Source: Pseudomonas yamanorum (GTDB lineage Bacteria > Pseudomonadota > Gammaproteobacteria > Pseudomonadales > Pseudomonadaceae). From it: a stretch of 64,000 bases of DNA. The notes below the pieces were generated by a model. The model was not told the origin of the DNA. It was given only the letters and a program-made list of their open reading frames with translations, and made no database searches. Every line of letters begins with the position of its first letter. Position 1 is the stretch's first letter. Location: the NCBI RefSeq assembly GCF_900105735.1, contig NZ_LT629793.1, forward strand, positions 6,820,001 to 6,884,000, given 5' to 3'. Below are positions 20,101 to 29,969 of the stretch, in pieces. A program made the translations under genes and the position numbers.

Positions 20101-23100
20101 TCACCACGGGGAAGCGCGCGAACAGGTTCTCGGCGGCCTGAACCATCGACTTGCTGACCAGCAGCAGGTATTCACGGAAGATCACCGACGCCAGCGATTC
20201 GTTGCTGTCGATGCCACCGCCGGTGAGGCTGCCACTGCCGGCTGGCTGGGGTGAGAGCTTGCTGAAATAGCTGGCGATGCGGGCCGCGTAGGCATCGTCC
20301 ACCGGTTGGAAGGTGGCGAAATCACGGGTGTTTTCCGGTGGTGGAAGGTCGGGGCTGGTCCAGCCCAGGGCGGGCGGCATCGGGAAACAGACGCCGGGGA
20401 GCCCATCCGGCTCAGGTCCCGCAGGAATGCCCGAGACCTGAAGGGTGACGTTGTTGCCGAGAAAGCCGCTCAGGTTGTCGAAGGCGAAGCCCTCGGCGAA
20501 GGTTTGCGGGCAGTCCATTTGTGCCGCCAGCTCGACCAGGTCGCCAGCGGTCAGGGTGGCGTTTTGCGGGTCGAGGCCGATGGCCGTGAGCGACCAGCGG
20601 AACAGGCCTTCGGCGAGCACCGCGAAAGGTGTTTCGGCCGCGCTGCCGGCACGTGCGGTGGGGTTGAAACGCCCCAGGCGCGCCTCTTCCAGGCTCGAGG
20701 CCTGGGCCGGGGCCGGGCTGTCGATGCTCAGCATCACCACCATGCGGTAGGCCGGGCTGTTTGCGGGCGTGGCTGTGGCGGTGTCGGGCCAGGTCAACGG
20801 CATCGCAGCGACCGTGAAGGCCGGCAGAATGCGTACATCCAGCGCCAGCACGGCGCCATCGGCATAGACCTTGGCGTCGGGTGAGAAATTCAGGCGGTAG
20901 ACCCCGGCGGCGCAGGGTGCTTGGCCAGGGCCATCGGCCAGTGCCGCGAGCTGGGCTGACAGCGGATGCTTCACACCCTGGGCCGCCGCGTTCTGCAAGC
21001 GGGCGCGGGTGAGCTGGCGGGTCAAACGGCTCATATCCGCGGGGCGCCGACGTCGGCCTGTGAAGTTGCGCGAGGCATTGGGCAGGGCCGCTGCGGCCAC
21101 GCCGCCGTCACGGCCGAGTGTCGCGCGGTCGGTCGCGCGCAGACCCGGCGTGCGCCCGGACTGGTCGGCCGAGAGCACCCAGGGCGTGGTCGAGGCCGAG
21201 CCAATGGTGAACGATACGTCGAGGCTGGTGGAGAAGGAAAAGGAGATGCGGATGAACAGCACCTTGATCGAGGCATGCACACGCACCCCGACGTGCATTT
21301 CCACCAAGGTCGGGCGGTAGGCGGCAAGGCGGATCGAGGCCGCAGCATAGGCCTCGAAACTGACATCGATGCTGATGATCTTGAAATCGACCTTGCCGTA
21401 CACCTTGCCGACCAACGCTGCGGTACCTTGCGCGCTGTAGTACATCGCCTTGGAGGCGGCTGCATCGTCGGGGTGGAACCAGGCGAGCACGCCTTCGAAG
21501 ATCACTTCCAGCTGCACGTACAGCCCAGCTTTGAGCGGCCCCTTGTTGAATTCGCGACCGATGCCGACCGCAAGGCCAATCCCCAGCTCCAGCACCGGCG
21601 AGAACATACCGTTGGTGATCGCCGGCACCTGGGTCGAGGTGGCGCCATTGAGCACACCGAAATAGATCCCGCCCTTGCCCATGAATGGCCCGTACTGCAG
21701 GCCGAAACTGATGCTGAAGTCCCGGGCATGAGGAAAACCCAGGTCGATCTTGAAATTGCCGTTGGTGAACACATCGACCGTGATGATGCCGAGGGTGATC
21801 GCCAACGCGCCGAAATCCAGCTGGCGAAACATGTCTGGCACTTGCAGGCGGGCATGGAACACGCCGATGTCATCGGTCACCTTCTTGTACAGCAGCTCGA
21901 AGCTGAAACCTGCGAGCGAGCCGGCTTCGGGGCCGCCCAGGGCAATCAGCACGCCATACAGGTCGGGGTCGTGCATCACCAGCTTGACCGACACCGTGCC
22001 CATCACGGTGACGTCGAGGCCAATCAGCCACTGGCTGCTCTCGTCGAAATGCAGTTTATTGCCGGTCGGCTGGTCGAGCGGGTTGCGCATCGGGTCGTCG
22101 CTGGGGCGAAGCTGGGCGCGCATCAGCGTGATGACTTCGCTGAGGGAGTTCGGCTGGGTCAGTCCATCGAGCGAGACATGCTGGCCGAAGCCCAGGTAGC
22201 GCAGATCGACCAGCGCATTGCCCTTGCCGGGAATCGCCGGCGGACTATCGTTCAGGGCATCCCAGCCCAGCGGGGTCATATCGGGTTCGCGGCCATACTC
22301 CTTGCCGAGGAAGTTGCCGGTGATTTCGATGTTCACCTGCGGCTCGCCGGTCTTGCGGTCGTAGCGGATGCCGACGGTCTTGATGGTGATGAAGCCCAGA
22401 TGCAGGTCGATCGCGTAGTCGAGTGTCACCGATTGCTCGGTCGGGTCGATGACCAAGGTGAAGCGACCGAGGTTGATGCTGTTGAGAAAGGTCCACGGCG
22501 CTTCGAGCCGATAATTGGCATTGGGATTGGCCAGGGCAGCAAGGCTCTCGATCATCGCGCCGAGGGTCACCCCTTGCATTTCCACCGTCAGCACCTGATG
22601 CCGCGCAGCGCCCTTGCCGGTCCAGGAGGTGCGTGCTTCCAAGGCGAAGCGGTCGAGCTGAAGACGGAACAGCCAGGTCTGTTCCTGGGACATGAAGGAC
22701 AGCCCGACCGTGACGATCAGGTTGTTCAGCTCGAAGGAGCCTTTGACCGAGCCTTCGTAGATCATCACCGGCGCATCGTCGACCAGGTTGTCGCGCCAGA
22801 CGATTTCATGCAGACGCGGGCGGTTGTGCTCCAGCGCCTGCAACTTCAAGGTGTCGCGGGCCGCTTGCAGGCTGTTGCCTTCGATTTTCTTGCGGCGCTT
22901 GATGTCGGCTTCTGCGACCAGCAGCAACTTGATACCGAGCACCTCCGGGTCCCATTGCACGGCGACCGCCGCCGATACCGAATAGGGGTTGCCGTCGGCG
23001 GTGGAGTAGGTGGCCCATAGTCGGGTCAGCTCCAGCGCCGGTAGCCAGCCAGGCGCGGTCTGGCCGAGGAAGGCATAGACCAGTTGCGTGAGGTTGAGCG

Positions 23101-24730
23101 TGCCGGCAGCCAGCCCGCCCTGAAAATCCCAACTGCCGTCACCGGGGTAATAGGCGCCGACCGAGAGTTGCGCGGTCGTGACCCCCTCGACTGAAAGGCC
23201 GAGCACCGCCGAGAGCCCGCCCCAGATCGTCGCCGGGGCTACCGTGACCTGGAAGCTGAGATCGTCGAGGCTGAAGCTTACGTCGCCAATCGGAATTTCC
23301 CAGGTGCCGTGGGCATTCAACGTGGCGCCATAGGTCTTTTCGTAGATCGAGGCGCTCATGCTGATGTAGTCGACCACCAGCGCGGCACCGACCGAAGGCT
23401 GTGTACCTGGGAAGAACACCGTCATCGCCTTGCTCAGGTCCAACTCGATGGCGCCGCGTGTCTGGGCTTCGACCACTAACCCCGGCAGGCTGACCGAGAC
23501 ATCCAGGTACACCGGGTTGCCTTTCATGTCGGTAGGGATGTTGGCTTTCACCGCCGGGCTGCTGCCGTCGGCGGTCTTGGCGCCAAAACGCAGGGTGCCG
23601 AACAGGTTGCCGCTCCATTGGGTGTCACCCGGTACCCAGTTCACCAGCCAGTCGATACCGACCTGTTCGATCAAGATAAACGGGATCGATGGGTCCCATT
23701 GACTGGTGGAAACGATCGTCGCGCCGGTGTAGAGGGTTTTTGCCGGGATGAAGGAGCCGTCTTCGGTCTGCACGCCATAGCGCAAGGCACTCAAACCGAA
23801 CTCATCGAGCGGGGCGAGGCCCGCAGGCAAGTTGAAAATATCGCTTCCGGCGCCAGGGAACAGGCGCGTCAGCGCGTTAATGCCATCGGTCAAGGTCAAG
23901 GGCGGGACGATCCTGCCACTGAAATCCCAAATGGTGTCGGAGTTCAACAGTGGGGTTCTGACGGTAATCGCCTGAGGTCGACCGCTATCGATCGACAGCG
24001 TCAGCACCATCTCGACGATGGAGAGAAGCCCTTGTGGCTTGTCGAGGCTGTAGACATCCACCTGCGCTGTGGTCAGGGCCAGGGCCAGTCCTTCCAGCGG
24101 GATATTGATCCAGCTGCCATTGTCGTCGGGCGCCTGGGCGATTAGGTCGACCTTGCTGGCGACCGCTGCCGAAGCGCGTGGGTCGAAATGCCCGGCCAGG
24201 GCCAGCGGGTTGTTGCCCAACAGTGCGCTATAGCGAGCCAGTGTCGTTCCTGCGAGTAGCAGCCAGCCAGTGAGTTCGGGCAGGCCTGCTGGCTTGGTCA
24301 CGTCGTCGGTGACACTGAGGGACACACTCGCCTGTTCCGGGCCGAGATCGGCGAGTACTGAGGCCCCGAGCATCAAGGTGCCGGGGACATCCGGCGAGGG
24401 CAGGCGTGATTGCGGCAGATCCGGCACGAGTGTTTTCAGCGCGACGAAGCCGCGCTCGGTGCGTGCCTGCAAGTTGAGGCTCAGTACGTCGCGGCCTTTA
24501 ACGTCGACGCTGCCGATCAGGCTAAGCGACCAGCCCGTCGTATCTGGCCAGGTGGTGTTAGCGGTCAGGCGTGCCGTCGTCGGCAGGCGCTCGGCACGTG
24601 CGGCAGTCAGTGGCAGGGTGGTGACACCGAGGCCGGTCACCAGCTTGCCCATGAGCGGAAGAATATCGGCGCTGATCGTGGCCGCTGTAGCGGCCCTGAC
24701 AAAGGCGTCGTAGAGGCTATTGACGGACAT
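17147..24730 (-). CDS. 2,527-aa beta-repeat protein with LysM-like modules
   Basis: 2,527 aa from the ATG at 24730 (GGAG nine bases upstream); an earlier TTG at 24745 is less likely. Residues 1-1,200 are a long series of amphipathic beta strands (e.g. DFSISFGLQYGPFMGKGGIYF near 1,000), resembling large DUF6603-type beta-repeat proteins; that resemblance is from memory and unverified. A basic, low-complexity link follows near residues 1,190-1,260. LysM-like repeats lie around 1,570-1,900 (LGDTLDQVAETYGYGAAELL), and the C-terminal 500 residues are beta-rich. No signal peptide, transmembrane segment or catalytic motif was seen. The gene begins 50 nt after the metallo-beta-lactamase-fold gene and overlaps the next gene by 1 nt, so it belongs to the same operon. 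Function unknown. Confidence 0.8.
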   Translation of the reverse strand: MSVNSLYDAFVRAATAATISADILPLMGKLVTGLGVTTLPLTAARAERLPTTARLTANTTWPDTTGWSLSLIGSVDVKGRDVLSLNLQARTERGFVALKTLVPDLPQSRLPSPDVPGTLMLGASVLADLGPEQASVSLSVTDDVTKPAGLPELTGWLLLAGTTLARYSALLGNNPLALAGHFDPRASAAVASKVDLIAQAPDDNGSWINIPLEGLALALTTAQVDVYSLDKPQGLLSIVEMVLTLSIDSGRPQAITVRTPLLNSDTIWDFSGRIVPPLTLTDGINALTRLFPGAGSDIFNLPAGLAPLDEFGLSALRYGVQTEDGSFIPAKTLYTGATIVSTSQWDPSIPFILIEQVGIDWLVNWVPGDTQWSGNLFGTLRFGAKTADGSSPAVKANIPTDMKGNPVYLDVSVSLPGLVVEAQTRGAIELDLSKAMTVFFPGTQPSVGAALVVDYISMSASIYEKTYGATLNAHGTWEIPIGDVSFSLDDLSFQVTVAPATIWGGLSAVLGLSVEGVTTAQLSVGAYYPGDGSWDFQGGLAAGTLNLTQLVYAFLGQTAPGWLPALELTRLWATYSTADGNPYSVSAAVAVQWDPEVLGIKLLLVAEADIKRRKKIEGNSLQAARDTLKLQALEHNRPRLHEIVWRDNLVDDAPVMIYEGSVKGSFELNNLIVTVGLSFMSQEQTWLFRLQLDRFALEARTSWTGKGAARHQVLTVEMQGVTLGAMIESLAALANPNANYRLEAPWTFLNSINLGRFTLVIDPTEQSVTLDYAIDLHLGFITIKTVGIRYDRKTGEPQVNIEITGNFLGKEYGREPDMTPLGWDALNDSPPAIPGKGNALVDLRYLGFGQHVSLDGLTQPNSLSEVITLMRAQLRPSDDPMRNPLDQPTGNKLHFDESSQWLIGLDVTVMGTVSVKLVMHDPDLYGVLIALGGPEAGSLAGFSFELLYKKVTDDIGVFHARLQVPDMFRQLDFGALAITLGIITVDVFTNGNFKIDLGFPHARDFSISFGLQYGPFMGKGGIYFGVLNGATSTQVPAITNGMFSPVLELGIGLAVGIGREFNKGPLKAGLYVQLEVIFEGVLAWFHPDDAAASKAMYYSAQGTAALVGKVYGKVDFKIISIDVSFEAYAAASIRLAAYRPTLVEMHVGVRVHASIKVLFIRISFSFSTSLDVSFTIGSASTTPWVLSADQSGRTPGLRATDRATLGRDGGVAAAALPNASRNFTGRRRRPADMSRLTRQLTRARLQNAAAQGVKHPLSAQLAALADGPGQAPCAAGVYRLNFSPDAKVYADGAVLALDVRILPAFTVAAMPLTWPDTATATPANSPAYRMVVMLSIDSPAPAQASSLEEARLGRFNPTARAGSAAETPFAVLAEGLFRWSLTAIGLDPQNATLTAGDLVELAAQMDCPQTFAEGFAFDNLSGFLGNNVTLQVSGIPAGPEPDGLPGVCFPMPPALGWTSPDLPPPENTRDFATFQPVDDAYAARIASYFSKLSPQPAGSGSLTGGGIDSNESLASVIFREYLLLVSKSMVQAAENLFARFPVVIDEDSTLAGIANITDFPIISVDYVMHLGDTLDQVAETYGYGAAELLALNPGLEVTLAGAAPGTLIPLQLGVTPESITAANPERVLAAGKTLHADALETQILTGETPAALCSRVGAVVDTWLDSVAALDVPQITRAAAPLSLPQASYANPSALTLTQAAALFYIRFNAGTAAVALVPEADWYAEAISQLNDQGVGADGSLPATVQLPSAYDSLTNPVTWTRLSGDSLALLAAATALWQNPTVVADFATWLTSVQRLNPGYSGGALLIPATSSALLPDETLRALAARLLLVTDPTAELATPSGAFTTLVASADILAPLGRVVVSDCTLTTAAAQTLRDFASTYDLTIETVGRLGADVPGLILPDAKHPLIVPTLAAVKLATLMPKLTGDAPVRDVAGQVARFMLHGQRLPVPGSSDDSQLAGIYDLVGQQVSSPAPDATLPPESVRMTLTIAPTQSLKWINLVQTETAPANVDVALFSARAPDFLQRNPAAAANRLRPGMILEVGDSATLTLAITEKMLNTGYPATVLAPVLTQAPQALQLWQDVPVRHGLAQRVIWQVPSRPELPCLGAGAAIGMPSFWPFSASLNALAAAADDKPWQLYRADPQLGPNAPPVPIEHFVWATLLDIRINRVPGRPHTAEVVGADTAGRQLLLELWQYLEDNLATDNAELFFGFQLSPSAGLAAGLASTQGNPDASYLVRTNLSTETRSGNLSSRRPPALAAGDAPPSGPYYAPMSNALGFLTLLWEASVVGGGGYWLDLTDAAGNGLGDEIWGPDGNALISLVVVLDSQSQATPQRRLYSFNNTALLGDPVDTSSNVLFVAAPDDRDQVRQATVAQGNVGFTFGISNPPDLGDTPALNARRLYNLAGYQLLENAVFEASHDGRPVSPQLLDGGAIQALRMATPRLAASDDDQQTITQVIPIHRFAKTARVPAVPGLPPAAQDPYAGISSGDGSMLSSASVALCFHDIFGNSTAPGPSGNSLEGDA

Positions 24731-24780
24731 GACGCGAATCTCCAACGCAAGGTAGGCCGTCGGCGACGGTCAGGCCAGTC

Positions 24781-26157
24781 TTATGAAATACATGGGTGCA
24801 CTCGGCGCGGCGGTGGTGCAGGGCGTTCGTATCGGCGCTTCGTCACACGCTTGAACAGCAGTGGCGCGGGCTCGCAGGAGGGCTTCATGGCCCCACCGGT
24901 ATACGTTGTGGTCGGCCCCCAGCGAATGGGCTCATAACGAACGTCCAGGAACATCGCGTCGTGGGTGTCATTCTCGATATCGATGCTGGTGTCCATGGCG
25001 TTAGCGTTGACCAGATCGGCTACGAGCTGCATGGGGTTGGTCTGGGGCGGCAGGAGAATGCCGGGGACACCCGCGTCGAAGACCTGCACGCCGGTGCTAT
25101 TGGTGTTGGGGGTGATATTAAAGATCCAGTTTGCCGATCTGACCGGTGTGGTGAGGTTCATGACCGAGGTGTAAATGTTTCTTTGCTGCTTCGGAATTAC
25201 CTCGAACGCACTTTTCTTGCCGTTGAACACCACAATGGGTCGCTCGTGAAATTGTTGGGCAAGGGTGTAGCGGCCCATTGCGTCCAGAACGCTGAGATAG
25301 GGGTGGGAATGGGTGTTGTAGTAGCCCGCACTGGCAAAGATCGAGGTGGGCCGGGTGTAGCCGGTGAACCAGACCAGATCTTGCAAATCCACAGTGCTGG
25401 CCGAGCGACTCATTGTCCTCTCTGCCCCATGGTGTGGCACCGAAGCCGCATACACAGAAGGCAGCGGGTTTTTCGACCAGCCGCTCATGATCGTCTTGAG
25501 TCGGCTGAGTGTCTCCCAGGTAGCATCGCCGGGCAGAATGAAAGAAAACGGCCCCAGTTGCAGCAGGACAATTGCCGATGAACAGTTGCGCTCGATATCT
25601 TCCAGGGAGTTGCTGGTGGCGACATTGGTCACCAGCATGCGCAAGGTGACGTCGCCAATGGACAGCGTCGAACCCACGCCGATCAGAGGCGCCATGTAGT
25701 TGCTCGATTCAGCGGTGTAATTGGTCACGCAGGTTTTTATATCCGCTGTACGTTTGGCGTACTTCAATAACGCATCGGTGGAACTCTGGCGCCAGTTCTC
25801 GCCAGCCAGCAGTATCCGACCAACTTTCAAGGCGATCTTCTGGTCATTCAGTTGCTTATCCAGTTCGCTGAGCAAGAGCCAGTGATCGCGGTCCTGATGG
25901 CTGATCAGCATGACGTCGATGACGGGGTCACGACCGGCCGCTATCTGGAGCTTGAGTTGATCGATCAGGAAGCTCACTGGAGGCGTGATCCCGAGCACCT
26001 TTTTGCTTGCGCTCAAACCGCCGCTGCCGAAGTCGAACACACACAACCAGTCGGCGGCGGTGGTGGTGGGGTCGGCGCTATCGTCGCGGAACACCCGCAA
26101 CACGTTCGACATGCCTTGGCCGCACCAGAGTGCGTCGAGAATCGCCCGCTGTGCCAT
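24781..26157 (-). CDS. ComEC-like metallo-beta-lactamase-fold hydrolase
   Basis: 458 aa. The ATG overlaps the stop of the 1,270-aa gene by 1 nt (TGATG), indicating translational coupling. The metal-binding motif ISHQDRDHW (about residues 84-92) is the HxxxxDH variant of the family. It is followed by FILPGDATWE (about 208) and SVPHHGAERT (about 238), then SHPYLSVL, in the order seen in ComEC/Rec2-type and phosphodiesterase-like members. No membrane domain is present, so it is a soluble hydrolase. The substrate is unknown; nucleic acids or nucleotides are plausible from the subfamily. It is the only clearly enzymatic gene in the giant-protein operon besides the Hint protein, so it may process or act with the structural products. 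Confidence 0.85.
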   Translation of the reverse strand: MAQRAILDALWCGQGMSNVLRVFRDDSADPTTTAADWLCVFDFGSGGLSASKKVLGITPPVSFLIDQLKLQIAAGRDPVIDVMLISHQDRDHWLLLSELDKQLNDQKIALKVGRILLAGENWRQSSTDALLKYAKRTADIKTCVTNYTAESSNYMAPLIGVGSTLSIGDVTLRMLVTNVATSNSLEDIERNCSSAIVLLQLGPFSFILPGDATWETLSRLKTIMSGWSKNPLPSVYAASVPHHGAERTMSRSASTVDLQDLVWFTGYTRPTSIFASAGYYNTHSHPYLSVLDAMGRYTLAQQFHERPIVVFNGKKSAFEVIPKQQRNIYTSVMNLTTPVRSANWIFNITPNTNSTGVQVFDAGVPGILLPPQTNPMQLVADLVNANAMDTSIDIENDTHDAMFLDVRYEPIRWGPTTTYTGGAMKPSCEPAPLLFKRVTKRRYERPAPPPRRVHPCIS

Positions 26158-29100
26158 CAGTCCTCCTTGCGCACCGTGTGCGGGTCGCGCGCCGGCCGGC
26201 CCGAGCGGATTCGCCGAGAGGCGTCCTGGGGCAGCGCGGCGCGGGTGGATTTCTTGTCGTCGGATTTGCCGTTGTCGTACGCGGCGTACCAGCCCAACTT
26301 GGTGTTGGAGGACTGGTCAGGGTTGCCGAACAAAATGATGTCGTTGTGCCCGGGCGGGAACGATAGCCCGAGTACGTGCAGGCCGAAATCGCGCAGGTGC
26401 ATCAGGTACTGCCGGCGTTTCTCGGCGTCGATGTAGGTGCTGAACTGAATGGTGCGAAAGCCGATATCGAGGATGCCTTGTAGCGGCAGGCTGACGCCGA
26501 GCATGCGTTCGACCCCGGGCAGGGCGACGCCGAAATACACTGCTGGCAGGCCCTTTTCGCCGCCAGCCGGGCTCCAGGCCGCGAGCAACTGCACGGTCAG
26601 GCCGACCGAACCCGCCAGGGCGCCGAGGGTGCCGAGATCGACTTCGTAGACCAGCCCGTACCAGGGTTGGGTGAGCTTGCCCTGCTGCAACGGTGCCGAC
26701 ACCGAGACGTAACCTGCGGCATCCGGGTCGAGGGTCGAGGGCGTGCCGCCGGTGACCTTGGGGTCAGCGGTGGCGAGCAGGCCGGTGAGCCGCAGCGGGA
26801 AGCGAGCGAACAGAGAATTACTGCGCGCCGGGCTGTTCGCCGCATCCAGGGCCACCCCGGCATCGGCCACGGTGAATGTGACGTTATCTGGCTGCGAGAG
26901 CGAGAAGCTCATGGTGATCGCGTAGTTCGAATAAACCAGGCCCGCCGAGCCGGTGGCATCGGTTGCCGGGTTCGCAGCGCCAGTCACGGGCAGCAACTCG
27001 CTGGACTCAAGGGCCGGCGGCCCCCAGCAGAATGGGTCGAACTCGGCGGGCTCGGCGAAACGCAGCCGTCCTGACAACTGGAAGGCGGCAGTGACGGTCG
27101 TGTTGCCGCTGGCCGGGTCGGCCGCACGCACCGTGACCAGCCGGGTGTTGTCGACCGCGACTTCATTGAGCTGGCCGAGGGGCAGCTGGAACGCGCCAGC
27201 CTCGCGCATGGCGAACACATAGGTGTCGCGGTTGCCGCCGCCGTCATTGCGCTCCGACTGGTAGACGCCGTCGAGAATCAGGTTGTTGCCATGCCCGGTG
27301 GGGAATAGTCGGGTCTCGCTGCCGAACAGCCGGTTGACCATCAACTGCACCGAACTGGTGAAGCTCGCCAGCTTGCCGTTCTCGAAACCCACGGTCAGCT
27401 GTTGCACGCGGAAGGTGAAGGGAATGTCCTGGGAGAAGTACTGGTCGACCGGGTTCTGGTAGTCGATCAGCCCGAAGCTTGAGGTGACATCGAATGACAG
27501 TGCGCCGCTGTCGGTGCTGAACGACGTCGAGTTCAGGCCAAGGTGATGGGCGTAGAAACCTTTCGGGTCGATACCGGCTGCCAGGGGTTGCAGCGGTTCG
27601 GGCAGGGTGTCCAGCGGCACTTCGACCGAGAGCGCCAGCACCCCGGTCCAGTAAGGGTCATCGATGACTTCGAGAAAGTGTTCATAGGCCGAGGGCATGC
27701 CTTTGGCCGCTGCCGTGCTGGCCGATTCCCTGGCGTTGCGGATGATCGACTGGATGTCCGCACGCGCGGTATCTGCCCGGCCATCGACCGACGAGGCTTC
27801 GGCCCAGCTCCACACGCTGGTATCGGCAACCAGTTCTGCAAGCGTGCGGCCGCGAACGAATTTGAAGATCAGCCGGGCGTTCTTTGGCCCGCTGCGCTCC
27901 GGGGCCGACCAGTTGCGCGGGCTCATGCGGAACAGCCAGTCGCCGATTTGTGGCGAAAGCAGCCCGGCGAAACGCTGGAAGACCCGTTTCTGCTCGTCGG
28001 TGATGGTACTGACCGCTGCCACCAGCATCGCGTTGAACGCACTCTCGGTGGGGTAGACCTGGTAACTGGCAGCCTGCACCGCCGCCGCGACGGCGTTGTA
28101 GACATCGACCGGCACACCTTTGAGGGGGGGCAGTGCCTTGATCATCCCGAGGGACTCGGGGGTCAGTTGGTAGGCGACCGAGCCATTGGCCAGCACGCTT
28201 GCGCTGTCGCCCAGCACCATGAACAGCCGGTTGCTCAGCAGCGCCTGGCGAAAGGCGCCATCGACGGCGCTGAAGCGCAGGTCCGGCAAGCCATCGGGTG
28301 CACTGCCGGTATTGCCGATGGCCAGCCATGCCCAAGGCACATCGTCGCCGGCATAACCAATCGCCAGGCCCGGCGGCGAGACGGCGGGCTGAACGGTGGC
28401 AGGCGCTGCGATCGGCAGTGGCGCCGCGTCCTTGGGCAGCAGCCATTGGCTTTGGGTGAGCCGTTTGATCTGGCGCCGACGCTCGGGGGCGATGCCGCGT
28501 GCTTCGAGGTGTTGGGCGAAATCCGCCTGTGCCGGGTCGAGCCCGGCATAGCCGACCATTGGGAAGGCCGGTAGCGCTTGCGCACTGGTGAGGGTCGCCG
28601 CTGCGATTTCGAGGTAGTCGAGGAAGCCGGCGTTGCCACCGGTATAGAAGGGCGCGTCTTCGGGCTGGGCGTAATAACGCACGCTACTGTCTGCGCTGAC
28701 CCAGCTCCAGGCGGTCGTGCCAAGGGCGGTCAGTGCCGCAGGCGCCGGCTCGTCATCGAGCACGCTGCGCAACTGCTGGGTCTGGCTGTCGACGCTCGGG
28801 GGGGCATAAGCCGGCTGAGCGGCGCGAAAACTCAGTAGCGTTCCAGCGGTGCTCGCCAGGCCGACATAGTCCAGGCCATTAGCGCCACACAGCAGACGTT
28901 CGAGGGGGGCGGCGTCGAGGCTGTCGACCTGGGGGCGGGCGGTTATCAATTGGCCGCTGTCGTTCTCCCAGGTCAGGTCGAAATCGCCGTCCGGGGTGAG
29001 GTAGTAAACCACCGGCACCTCGTTGGGCGGGGCGTCGAGCGCCCCCATCATCAGCGGCTGCACCGCGAACACAAAACCGGGCGGCGTGGCCACGGCCAGG

Positions 29101-29969
29101 TTGCGCGGGGCCAGCTGCACCCCGTAGCCGCGCGCGCTGACATAGCCGCTGTCGAAGCTCGGCACACTGCCCAGAGTCGCGCCCCAGGGCAGCAGCGCCA
29201 GGCGGGTGCGCGCCGGGTCGAGAGGCGCTAGCGGGTCGAAGCTGCAATACAGCGTCAGCGCCGTGGTCTGTCGCAACGGCTCGACGGTCAGTACGCGGAT
29301 ACTGCCATCGTCCAGTGGATCGGGGCCGAAAAAACGCAGGCTGGCGCCCAGTTGTGTGAGGTCGCTGGGCGTCGACTCACTGCCCGGCGTCAGGCTCAGC
29401 GACCAGCGCAGACAGCCGACCTGGCCCGGCGCGTAGCTGAAGCCGCAAAGGCCGGAGGTTGCGTTCAGCAAGCCGTCACCGGTGACGAAGACCAGCCCGG
29501 GGGTACCGCTGAGGCTGAAGCCCCAGCCGTTCCAGTCGTTGGCATATTCGCCCACACTGACCTGGTTGCCGACCCCGACCAGCACACGGATGCCGCCAGT
29601 TTCGAAAATACAGCCGCCACTGACGTGGGTGATGCCGGCGGTGCGGGTCATGCCGATCAGGTTGCTGCGCCAGCAGGCGATGTCGCCCCCGGCACCGGCG
29701 ACCCATAGCGCACGCGGCCCTGTCACGGGTGGCAAGAGCAGCAGATAGCGGCTGAGGGCCGCGTCGAAATCACTATCCGCGCCAGGCGCCGTATCCAGCC
29801 AGAACCACAGGCCGGTGGCATCGCTCCAGCTTTGCGTCAGGCTGACGCTGGCGCCGAACGCGACGCTGCCCGAGGGACGAAAGCCTGCGCGACGGCTGCC
29901 GTCATTCAACCAGTAGAGATCGGCGGCGGTGTTCGATTGAGTGAAGAGCGGCTCGACCAGCCCGCTCAT
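26157..29969 (-). CDS. 1,270-aa beta-rich protein of unknown function
   Basis: 1,270 aa. Its ATG overlaps the stop of the upstream FnIII-like gene by 4 nt (ATGA). Two beta-rich halves flank a helical middle (about residues 480-820, with ERRRQIKRLTQSQWLLPKD and EQKRVFQRFAGLLSPQIGDW). The C-terminal region holds a strand-rich block resembling that of the neighbouring 2,527-aa protein (LGTLGALAGSVGLTVQLLAA) and ends in a basic tail. No signal peptide, transmembrane segment or catalytic signature is visible. I recognise no family. The coupling implies production together with the other giants. Confidence 0.75.
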   Translation of the reverse strand: MSGLVEPLFTQSNTAADLYWLNDGSRRAGFRPSGSVAFGASVSLTQSWSDATGLWFWLDTAPGADSDFDAALSRYLLLLPPVTGPRALWVAGAGGDIACWRSNLIGMTRTAGITHVSGGCIFETGGIRVLVGVGNQVSVGEYANDWNGWGFSLSGTPGLVFVTGDGLLNATSGLCGFSYAPGQVGCLRWSLSLTPGSESTPSDLTQLGASLRFFGPDPLDDGSIRVLTVEPLRQTTALTLYCSFDPLAPLDPARTRLALLPWGATLGSVPSFDSGYVSARGYGVQLAPRNLAVATPPGFVFAVQPLMMGALDAPPNEVPVVYYLTPDGDFDLTWENDSGQLITARPQVDSLDAAPLERLLCGANGLDYVGLASTAGTLLSFRAAQPAYAPPSVDSQTQQLRSVLDDEPAPAALTALGTTAWSWVSADSSVRYYAQPEDAPFYTGGNAGFLDYLEIAAATLTSAQALPAFPMVGYAGLDPAQADFAQHLEARGIAPERRRQIKRLTQSQWLLPKDAAPLPIAAPATVQPAVSPPGLAIGYAGDDVPWAWLAIGNTGSAPDGLPDLRFSAVDGAFRQALLSNRLFMVLGDSASVLANGSVAYQLTPESLGMIKALPPLKGVPVDVYNAVAAAVQAASYQVYPTESAFNAMLVAAVSTITDEQKRVFQRFAGLLSPQIGDWLFRMSPRNWSAPERSGPKNARLIFKFVRGRTLAELVADTSVWSWAEASSVDGRADTARADIQSIIRNARESASTAAAKGMPSAYEHFLEVIDDPYWTGVLALSVEVPLDTLPEPLQPLAAGIDPKGFYAHHLGLNSTSFSTDSGALSFDVTSSFGLIDYQNPVDQYFSQDIPFTFRVQQLTVGFENGKLASFTSSVQLMVNRLFGSETRLFPTGHGNNLILDGVYQSERNDGGGNRDTYVFAMREAGAFQLPLGQLNEVAVDNTRLVTVRAADPASGNTTVTAAFQLSGRLRFAEPAEFDPFCWGPPALESSELLPVTGAANPATDATGSAGLVYSNYAITMSFSLSQPDNVTFTVADAGVALDAANSPARSNSLFARFPLRLTGLLATADPKVTGGTPSTLDPDAAGYVSVSAPLQQGKLTQPWYGLVYEVDLGTLGALAGSVGLTVQLLAAWSPAGGEKGLPAVYFGVALPGVERMLGVSLPLQGILDIGFRTIQFSTYIDAEKRRQYLMHLRDFGLHVLGLSFPPGHNDIILFGNPDQSSNTKLGWYAAYDNGKSDDKKSTRAALPQDASRRIRSGRPARDPHTVRKED

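Noticed and set aside
20966..23020. Long plus-strand open frame (684 codons) opposite the 2,527-aa gene
   Set aside because: It is rich in R, G, A, H and D with no domain, and lies entirely antisense to a well-composed gene; a GC-rich shadow frame.
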